Source: Balneola sp.
GTDB lineage: Bacteria; Bacteroidota; Rhodothermia; Balneolales; Balneolaceae
NCBI GenBank assembly: GCA_017640785.1
Contig: JAEPPZ010000005.1
Span: 109,448-173,447 of the forward strand
Direction of reading: 5' to 3'
DNA length: 64,000 nt
Part shown: positions 57,468 through 64,000 of the stretch, one piece after another
How the letters are laid out: each line of letters starts with the position of its first letter
Position numbering within the stretch: the stretch's first letter is position 1
Program-made: the position numbers and the translations under genes
Notes under the pieces: model-generated
The model's database searches: none
What the model saw: the letters and a program-made list of their open reading frames with translations, nothing else
What the model was told of the DNA's origin: nothing

Positions 57468-57837
57468 TTGCGATACAGCTTATCTCAACTAAAACACTTT
57501 TTGGAAGAGTTTGAACTGCTACTGTTTCTCTTGCAGGTGGATCATTTTTAAAATAGCTGCCATAAACTTCATTTACTTCTCCAAAATCGTTCATGTCATC
57601 CAAAAAAATTGAACATTTTAATACTTTCGAGAAATCAGAACCAGCCTCTTCAAGAACAGCACTTAAGTTTTTCATGACTTGTTTCGCCTGATCCGCAGCA
57701 TTGTCACCAACTATTTGCATGCTTTCAGGATCCAAAGGTATCTGACCTGAGCAATATAAAATCCCATTATGCTCGATAGCTTGGCTATATGGGCCTATTG
57801 CAGCCGGAGCTAAGTTTGTTGAAACTACTTTTTTCAT
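57460..57837 (-). CDS. ridA: RidA-family imine deaminase
   Basis: The 125-residue trimeric RidA/YjgF protein has GPYSQAI, LYCSGQIPLDP and the catalytic Arg in PPARETV with VEISCIA at the C-terminus. It hydrolyses reactive enamines released by PLP enzymes such as the one encoded at 60481. Confidence 0.95.
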   Translation of the reverse strand: MKKVVSTNLAPAAIGPYSQAIEHNGILYCSGQIPLDPESMQIVGDNAADQAKQVMKNLSAVLEEAGSDFSKVLKCSIFLDDMNDFGEVNEVYGSYFKNDPPARETVAVQTLPKSVLVEISCIAII

Positions 57838-57960
57838 AAGTATCCGTTGTTTGTTTTTTATAATTTAAATACGCCTTCTTTTTGCGGAAAGCGCTTTATA
57901 TAGTTATTTTGTTAACTTATTAAACCATTTGAAATCAACCAACATCAATTTTACACTGAT

Positions 57961-59280
57961 ATGAAAAAGAATTTATCCAGACTTTTTTCTTTCGCAGTTT
58001 TGGCGATCATAATTATTAGCTGCGGCGGAGAGTCCAACCCATTGATTAAAGAGGCCAAAGACGGCATTAAAGCACAAAACTATGATGCAGCACTAATGTC
58101 TTTGGAGCAAGCTTTAGTCCAAGATTCTGCAAATGCAGATGCCTACTACTACAAAGGTGTTGTATACTCTGAAATGGCTCAAAGCAATCCGAATATTTCG
58201 GACAGAAAGGATAGCTACTCAAAAATGAGAGCGAACCTGGTAACAGCTATGGATATGTACGAAACTCAGGGAATTCAAAGTGTAGAATCTGTTGAAGCAC
58301 AAATCCTGATTGACAGAAAATGGAGTGAAGAGCATAATTTAGGCGTTAAATATGCTACAGGTGATTCTACATTAGCTCCTGTTGATAACCCACTGGATAC
58401 AGCTGAAGATCACCTTGAGAATGCCGTTGTGATCAACCCTGACAGCCTTCTTTCTTTCGAGGTACTTGCTGAAGTTTATAGACTAAACTCAAATACTGAA
58501 AAAGGTATTCAGATTTATGAAGACCTTATAACCATGAAAGATGAGCCTGAAGCATACGACTATGACAGATTAGGCGCTCTGTACCTTAGCTTGGAGCAAT
58601 ACAATAAAGCAAAAGAGATTTTAATTGACGGAGTAGAACTATTCCCGGATTCTGTTTCTTTAGTTCAGAAATTAGCTGATTCTTACATGAAGCTAGGAGA
58701 AAACCAGGAATCGATTGAAGTGATTGAATCTTTGATTGAAAGAGATCCTAATAATCCTCAGTACCACTTAGTATTAGGAACTCAGGTTTATATTATGGCC
58801 AGTGAAATCACTGACGACATTTCCAATAAATATGATGAAATATTTAACTTGGAAAGAGAACAACGCAACTTAAGTGGAAATGCAAAAAAAGCGAATCAGG
58901 ATAAAGTTGCATCTCTTCGTGCTTCAATTGAAGATCAAAGCCAACGTGCTGACCAATTAATTGATCGTGCTGTTCAAGAATTACAGAAGGTTATAGAAGT
59001 AAAGCCGGATAATTCGAATGCATATAATACTTTAGGTATTATCTATCAAAACAAAGCAGCTGCGTTATTTGATAAAAGAAATGCTACTGCTGATAATGAT
59101 GAAGCTGCCAAAATTGATACTCAGGCTAAAGAAAACTTAAGAGAGGCAATGAAGAATTATGAAAAGGCTACTGAAATTGAGCCCGACAACCAAAGCTATT
59201 GGAGATCTTTGTTTCAGGTTTATACTTCTTTAGGAATGAATGAAAAAGCTGAAGCTGCTATGGAAAAAGCAGGAATGTAA
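57961..59280 (+). CDS. TPR lipoprotein
   Basis: The 439-residue lipoprotein (lipobox IIIISC) is made largely of tetratricopeptide repeats (for example DAALMSLEQALVQDSANADAYYYKGVVY and NAYNTLGIIYQN). It shares layout and segments such as LGTQVYIMASE with the following gene, which is a paralogue. It probably scaffolds other outer-membrane or periplasmic proteins. Confidence 0.82.
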   Translation: MKKNLSRLFSFAVLAIIIISCGGESNPLIKEAKDGIKAQNYDAALMSLEQALVQDSANADAYYYKGVVYSEMAQSNPNISDRKDSYSKMRANLVTAMDMYETQGIQSVESVEAQILIDRKWSEEHNLGVKYATGDSTLAPVDNPLDTAEDHLENAVVINPDSLLSFEVLAEVYRLNSNTEKGIQIYEDLITMKDEPEAYDYDRLGALYLSLEQYNKAKEILIDGVELFPDSVSLVQKLADSYMKLGENQESIEVIESLIERDPNNPQYHLVLGTQVYIMASEITDDISNKYDEIFNLEREQRNLSGNAKKANQDKVASLRASIEDQSQRADQLIDRAVQELQKVIEVKPDNSNAYNTLGIIYQNKAAALFDKRNATADNDEAAKIDTQAKENLREAMKNYEKATEIEPDNQSYWRSLFQVYTSLGMNEKAEAAMEKAGM

Positions 59281-59305
59281 TTCCTTTTTTGAAAATCATA
59301 TTCTT

Positions 59306-60481
59306 ATGAAAAATCTAATTAATACCCGATATGCAATTATTACAATTGCTATCGGGTTTTTTCTTTCTTGTACTGGTTCAAAATTTACAGCAGATAAGCT
59401 GATAGATGACGGAAACTACGAACAGGCTTTAGTCGAAATCTCTGCTGAGATTGAAAAAAATCCATCTCCCTATCTTTACTTTCAAAAAGGGAAAGTACAT
59501 GGTTTGATTGCTTCCGATGCTTCCGTTTCAGAAAGAGCTTACAGTTACGAAGAAATGAGTAGTTCCTTTGATTCTATTTCAGTGTACCAAACTTCTTCTC
59601 ACCAAGATTGGCAAACCGAAGCCGACAGTTTATCAAATTATTATTGGAATTTAGAACACCAAAATGGATTAAAAGCCTATGAAGAAGATTCTCAAGAATC
59701 AATTTTAACGGCAATAAGTCATTTTAAAAATGCAGTATCTATAGATCCAAGTTCGATCGAAAGTTACAAATCGTTATCAATTGCACAATATAATAATGGA
59801 AATATCGATGGCGCTTTAGAAAGCTTAAAAGCAGCTGAAATGCTTCCTGACGCCACTACCGATGTATTTGAAAGTTTAGGTTTTCTGTATCTGGAAAAAG
59901 GAGATCCGGAACAATCTATTATTTACTATAAAAAAGCTGATCAAGACCCTCTAAAAAATAAAAATATAGCTTTTGGATTGGTGAATGCATACATCAGCCA
60001 GGGAAAGACATATGAAGCTATTTCGTTTTTGGATGAACTTGTTAATGAATTTCCTAATGATGCCAAACTTCATAACGTTTATGGCACCCAACTTTATGAA
60101 CAGGTTTCCGAGTTGTTTTCAAATTTAAAGTCTGCATACTCAGTAAACGATACTTCAACAACTGCAACGTTAAGTGTAGAAATTGAAGGAGTTTCGGAAA
60201 AAGCTGAAAATGAGCTCATTAAAGCATATCAAATGGACAGCTCTAATCTTGAATTTGTTGAAAGCTTGGCTGTTTTCTATAATAATATGTCAGGAAATTA
60301 TTTTTCAATCTACCAAGTTGCTTTCCAGAGTGACAAGGACACTATCGAAGCCAAAGCGCTGTCTTTGACCGATTTTGCTATCACCTACTATGAAAAATTA
60401 CAAGAGTTAAATCCGAGTAGTAGTTATTCGGGAAAAATCGACAATCTTAAAAAACTTAAAGAAAGTTGGACAAACCGATAA
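59306..60481 (+). CDS. TPR lipoprotein, paralogue of the preceding one
   Basis: The protein has 391 residues from the ATG at 59306. A TTG at 59240 inside the preceding gene is rejected because it would place 22 residues before the lipoprotein signal (GFFLSC). TPR-like repeats fill the mature part. Codons 7-17 of its signal peptide form a full terminator hairpin (59324-59363). Its stop overlaps the next ATG by one base. Confidence 0.8.
   Translation: MKNLINTRYAIITIAIGFFLSCTGSKFTADKLIDDGNYEQALVEISAEIEKNPSPYLYFQKGKVHGLIASDASVSERAYSYEEMSSSFDSISVYQTSSHQDWQTEADSLSNYYWNLEHQNGLKAYEEDSQESILTAISHFKNAVSIDPSSIESYKSLSIAQYNNGNIDGALESLKAAEMLPDATTDVFESLGFLYLEKGDPEQSIIYYKKADQDPLKNKNIAFGLVNAYISQGKTYEAISFLDELVNEFPNDAKLHNVYGTQLYEQVSELFSNLKSAYSVNDTSTTATLSVEIEGVSEKAENELIKAYQMDSSNLEFVESLAVFYNNMSGNYFSIYQVAFQSDKDTIEAKALSLTDFAITYYEKLQELNPSSSYSGKIDNLKKLKESWTNR
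59324..59363 (+). terminator. terminator-like hairpin inside a signal-peptide coding region
   Basis: ACCCGATA (59324-59331) pairs with TATCGGGT (59350-59357), and GCAATT with AATTGC inside it (one bulged T, loop ATTAC). Six T follow from 59357. It is as strong as the other terminators here but lies within the CDS. Confidence 0.65.
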
Positions 60482-61617
60482 TGCGTTTCAATACCAAGAC
60501 TATTCATGCAGGACAACAGAATGAAGAAACTTCCGGAGCAGTTATGCCCCCGATTTTTCAAACTTCTACTTACGCACAATCAGCTCCAAATGTACATAAA
60601 GGTTACGATTATGCTAGAGTTGGCAACCCAACCAGAACTGCTTTAGAAAAAATGATTGCAGGTCTGGAAGGAACTGAGTCTTGTGCTTGTTTTGCAAGTG
60701 GTGTAGCCGCAATGGACGCTTTAATGAAAATGTTTCGTCCGGGCGATCATGTAATTGCTTCTGATGATCTATACGGAGGCTCATACAGGCTATTTACTTC
60801 AGTTTTTCAGCCCTATGGTATTGAATTTTCATTCATAGACATGACAGATCTGGATATGGTAAAGAAAACTGTTAAACCAAATACAAAGCTGTTTTGGATT
60901 GAAACTCCTACTAATCCACTTCTGAGAGTTGTAGACATTGAAAAACTATCTGCAATGGCTCATGAAAACAACGCTCTTTCTGTTGTTGATAATACTTTTG
61001 CATCACCTTATCTACAACGTCCGGCTGAACTTGGAGCAGATGCTGTACTTCACTCAGCAACCAAGTATTTGGGTGGGCATTCTGATGTTATACATGGAGC
61101 TGTTGCTACTTCAAATAAAGAGATTCTTGAAAACTTGTTGTTTCAGGTAAAATCTTCCGGTGCGGTGCCCGGACCGATGGATTGTTATTTAGTTTTAAGA
61201 GGAATTAAAACGTTGGCAGTACGTGTTGAGCGGGCTGTATCAAACGCAAAAAAAGTAGCCAATTTTTTAAATGATCATCCCAAGGTAAGTGAAGTCCATT
61301 ACCCCGGACTAACTTCTCATCCACAGCACGAACTTGCAAAAAAACAAATGGATGACTTTGGAGGGATGGTCTCATTTTCTCTAAAAGACGATTCTATTGA
61401 AGCTGCAAATAAGTTCATGGCCAGCACTAAGTTTTTTACTCTTGCTGAAAGTTTAGGTGGGGTTGAGTCATTAATCAGCCACCCTGCTTCTATGACTCAT
61501 GGTTCTATTCCAAAAGAACATCGTGAAAAAGCAGGCCTCAAGGATTCACTTATCAGATTATCTGTTGGTATTGAAGATGCTGAAGACTTGATCGAGGATT
61601 TAAAACAAGCTTTTTAA
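60481..61617 (+). CDS. PLP-dependent trans-sulfuration enzyme (cystathionine gamma-synthase/lyase type)
   Basis: The protein has 378 residues from the ATG at 60481, overlapping the previous stop by one base (a TTG at 60466 is less likely). The fold is Cys/Met-metabolism PLP enzyme: IFQTSTYAQS, YARVGNPTRTALE, the aldehyde Lys195 in SATKYLGGHSDVIHG, and a C-terminal SLGGVESLISHPASMTH. It could be metB or a cystathionine/methionine gamma-lyase; sequence alone does not decide. Confidence 0.9.
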   Translation: MRFNTKTIHAGQQNEETSGAVMPPIFQTSTYAQSAPNVHKGYDYARVGNPTRTALEKMIAGLEGTESCACFASGVAAMDALMKMFRPGDHVIASDDLYGGSYRLFTSVFQPYGIEFSFIDMTDLDMVKKTVKPNTKLFWIETPTNPLLRVVDIEKLSAMAHENNALSVVDNTFASPYLQRPAELGADAVLHSATKYLGGHSDVIHGAVATSNKEILENLLFQVKSSGAVPGPMDCYLVLRGIKTLAVRVERAVSNAKKVANFLNDHPKVSEVHYPGLTSHPQHELAKKQMDDFGGMVSFSLKDDSIEAANKFMASTKFFTLAESLGGVESLISHPASMTHGSIPKEHREKAGLKDSLIRLSVGIEDAEDLIEDLKQAF

Positions 61618-61699
61618 GAGCAGTTTCTTTTCAATTTTTGTAACTTCTAAGTGCTGAAAAAGCGCTTACAGAATTTTTAATTTTTATAAAATATTTATC

Positions 61700-62878
61700 A
61701 TGCGAGACGTAGTAATTGTTGAAGCAAAAAGAACTCCAATTGGAGCTTTTGGAGGAAGCTTGGCTTCTTTCACAGCTCCCGAGCTTGGAAGTACTGCAAT
61801 TCTGGAACTGCTAAAATCATCAGGAATTTCAGCTGATCAAGTTCAGGAAGTAGTAATGGGAAATGTACTAACAGCAGGAATTGGTCAAGCGCCTGCAAGA
61901 CAAGCCGCATTAAAAGCAGGTCTTTCTCAAAAAACACCAAGTACAACTGTAAATAAAGTTTGCGCTTCCGGAATGAAAGCTATTATGATCGCGGCAGACC
62001 AGATACGTTTAGGAGATGCTGATGTTGTTGTTGCAGGTGGTATGGAAAGCATGACAAACGTTCCTTACTACCTACCTAAGCACAGATACGGTTCTAAATA
62101 TGGACACGTTCAGACTGAAGATGGGATTCTAAAAGATGGACTTTGGGATGTATATAACGACTTTGCGATGGGAAATGCTGCTGAAATTTGTGCTAAAGAG
62201 TGCAAGATTAGCAGAGAAGAACAAGATGAATTTGCAATCGAATCTTATAAAAGAGCGCAAGAGGCTCAAGAAAAAGGTTATTTCGATAATGAATTAATCA
62301 AAGTTAAAGTCACCGACCGTAAGGGCAATGTAACTATTGTTGATAAAGATGAAGAAGTAGCCAGAGTAAATTTTGACAAGATCCCTAACCTTCGCCCTGT
62401 CTTTGATAAGGAAGGAACTGTAACGGCTGCAAATGCATCAAGTATAAATGATGGCGCTGCTGCAGTGCTTGTAATGAGCGCTGAGAAAGCAAAAGAATTA
62501 GGGCTTAAACCAATTGCCAAAATATTAAGTCACGGAAGTGCTGCTAAAGCACCTGAGTGGTTTACTACTGCTCCATCTGATGCTATTCCTATTGCACTTA
62601 AAAAAGCTAACTTATCAATTGATAAAATCGATCTTTTTGAGATCAATGAAGCTTTCTCCGTAGTGTCTATTGCCAACAACCAAATTCTGGAATTGGACCC
62701 TAAAAAAGTAAACATTCATGGAGGAGCCGTAAGTATTGGCCATCCTATTGGATGCTCCGGAGCCAGAATAGTTGTTACACTTTTACATGCTCTGAAAAGA
62801 ACCGGTGGAAAATACGGTTGTGCAGGTATTTGTAATGGTGGCGGTGGCGCTTCTGCTCTCGTTGTTGAAATGCTATAA
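61700..62878 (+). CDS. acetyl-CoA C-acetyltransferase (thiolase)
   Basis: The 392-residue thiolase has Cys88 in NKVCASGMKA, His in GGAVSIGHPIGCSGAR, and the C-terminal Cys in GICNGGGGASA. It condenses or cleaves acetoacetyl-CoA. It is monocistronic with its own terminator. Confidence 0.95.
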   Translation: MRDVVIVEAKRTPIGAFGGSLASFTAPELGSTAILELLKSSGISADQVQEVVMGNVLTAGIGQAPARQAALKAGLSQKTPSTTVNKVCASGMKAIMIAADQIRLGDADVVVAGGMESMTNVPYYLPKHRYGSKYGHVQTEDGILKDGLWDVYNDFAMGNAAEICAKECKISREEQDEFAIESYKRAQEAQEKGYFDNELIKVKVTDRKGNVTIVDKDEEVARVNFDKIPNLRPVFDKEGTVTAANASSINDGAAAVLVMSAEKAKELGLKPIAKILSHGSAAKAPEWFTTAPSDAIPIALKKANLSIDKIDLFEINEAFSVVSIANNQILELDPKKVNIHGGAVSIGHPIGCSGARIVVTLLHALKRTGGKYGCAGICNGGGGASALVVEML

Positions 62879-62880
62879 TT

Positions 62881-62907
62881 AAAAAAGGAGTGAAAACTCC
62901 TTTTTTT
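62881..62907 (+). terminator. terminator of the thiolase gene
   Basis: AAAAAAGGAG (62881-62890) pairs with CTCCTTTTTT (from 62897) across a six-base loop, two bases after the thiolase stop. Confidence 0.88.
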
Positions 62908-63133
62908 GTTTGACATTATAAACGAACAAACATATTATAGTGTCAGATTTTAATTAAACCCAACAGATACCGTAATACAGCTACAACTTATTCAACCAGT
63001 AACGAATAATTATTACTATCAGGGCGACCTGCTTCCCATTAAAGTCTAAATTCTATTATTACTATTTCGAACAGCTACTATTTATTCGCCTCGTGCGTTA
63101 ATTAATTTTATCAGACCAATTATATAGTAATTA

Positions 63134-64000
63134 ATGAAGATCAAGCATCTGCTTTTTTATGGGCTGTTCGTTTTCATTTACTCAGATTCTCTAATCGCTC
63201 AAAGAGTAAATGTGACTGCAGAAACAGACTCTTTTACAGACTATGAGTTGGTAAATGATTCGGACAAAATTTTTCCTCCTTATCAATTACTGGTTCCTGT
63301 AGTCAATGGTGAGCCTGCTTTTAAAATATTGGAGCAAAGCATTGTGGAAATTGACCGTTCGCTCTCCGAAAGTGAGATAAGTGCTGCATTCATTTCATCA
63401 GATGAAGTTAACGTAATTGAAACAGCGGGAATAGGAATATACAGAGGACACAAAAAGGCTCAGATGCTGTTTCATCGAGTTCGATACACATCCAAATCTC
63501 TTCTGGTTACAAGAAAACTTAAAGTAAGGGTTTATAAAAATGATGGAGACAGAGTTGTGTCTTCAAAGAAGAGATTCTTTGCGGATTCCCCCCTTTCATC
63601 AGGAACTTGGTATAAAATCCCTGTCAGAGAAAACAATATTTATAAACTTGATTTCAATTATCTCAGTGATCTTGGTATTAATGTTGGAAGTATCGATCCA
63701 AAAAATATCCAGCTTTGGGGTACAAATGGTTTTCAGCTTCCTGAACTTAGCGGTGCTTCCCGACCTTCTTTAGCTCAAATTCCGATCATAGTTGAAGGAG
63801 AAAGTGATGGTTCTTTTGATTCAAATGATCGGATACTCTTTTATGGAAACAGTCCTCATCAAGTTTTAAGAAACCAGGATAAATTTGTGCATAATTTGCA
63901 CCCATATTCCGATGTTAAATATGTTTTCCTGACTGTCACCAATGGTAACGGGTTAAGATTATCCCCCTCAAATAATGGCTTGAATCCTACTTCAACAGTA
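63134..64000 (+). CDS. porU: PorU-like type IX secretion protein (3' end outside window)
   Basis: The first 289 codons are inside the window. A signal peptide (FYGLFVFIYSDSLIAQ) is followed by a beta-rich N-terminal domain with YRGHKKAQMLFHRVRY, the segment GTWYKIPVRENNIYKLDFNYLSDLGINV and DGSFDSNDRILFYG. These are typical of PorU, the sortase that removes the type IX sorting domain. The gingipain-like catalytic domain would lie beyond 64000, so the assignment is from the N-terminus only. The 5' flank (62908-63133) shows no gene. Confidence 0.8.
   Translation, partial: MKIKHLLFYGLFVFIYSDSLIAQRVNVTAETDSFTDYELVNDSDKIFPPYQLLVPVVNGEPAFKILEQSIVEIDRSLSESEISAAFISSDEVNVIETAGIGIYRGHKKAQMLFHRVRYTSKSLLVTRKLKVRVYKNDGDRVVSSKKRFFADSPLSSGTWYKIPVRENNIYKLDFNYLSDLGINVGSIDPKNIQLWGTNGFQLPELSGASRPSLAQIPIIVEGESDGSFDSNDRILFYGNSPHQVLRNQDKFVHNLHPYSDVKYVFLTVTNGNGLRLSPSNNGLNPTSTV

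Noticed and set aside
61649..61667. Hairpin AAGTGCT/AGCGCTT after the PLP enzyme as a terminator
   Set aside because: The stem is short, with a G-T pair, and there is no adjacent T-run.

Overview
The window is a gene-dense, AT-leaning chromosomal segment with no rRNA, tRNA, CRISPR array or intact insertion sequence. Several traits point to the Bacteroidota/Rhodothermota/Balneolota group, most likely a marine Balneolales-type bacterium; this assignment is inference. The traits are: an Alternative Complex III operon followed directly by an A2-type caa3 oxidase (the Rhodothermus/Salinibacter arrangement); type IX secretion (a PorU-like protein at the right edge and a CotH protein with a type IX sorting domain); menaquinone synthesis; TTTG/TAnnTTTG promoters; and many short palindromic intergenic repeats.

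Layout: 1-5.6 kb holds a MoxR ATPase (cut by the left edge), its DUF58 partner and two exported proteins of unknown role. 5.8-18.9 kb is the respiratory cluster actABCDEF, a small membrane protein with a transposase-like HTH, a SCO copper chaperone and coxBACD, closed by a strong terminator. 19-26.8 kb has a lipase, an LprI-like protein, the reverse-strand operon menG-fabZ-panB-surE, and a second reverse-strand group ending in a phosphatase. 26.8-31.7 kb has a RodZ-like protein, ligA and alanine dehydrogenase. 33-35 kb is acs.

35.2-40.8 kb is the most unusual region. It holds an ECF sigma factor, a tandem pair of identical 61-residue lipopeptides, an exported TPR-CHAT (caspase-like) protease with His and Cys in place, and a membrane protein that looks like an anti-sigma factor with outward-facing TPRs. 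The combination recalls the TPR-CHAT/Csx30/sigma wiring of Craspase, but without CRISPR and placed at the cell envelope.

41-48.5 kb holds envelope and accessory genes: a TlpA-like lipoprotein, a degenerate GH3, an HD hydrolase, a CotH protein, a DinB-like protein, a RelE/ParE module and CrtZ. 48.6-53.2 kb is an SOS island of umuDC and lexA separated by a HEAT-cyclophilin. The UmuD has lost both catalytic residues (Ser to Ala, Lys to Arg) while LexA keeps them. 54-64 kb has rplU-rpmA (L21 carries a Rho_N-like tail), an FAH-family hydrolase, an M23 peptidase, RidA, two paralogous TPR lipoproteins (the second with a terminator hairpin inside its signal-peptide codons), a cystathionine gamma-synthase-type enzyme, a thiolase and the start of porU.
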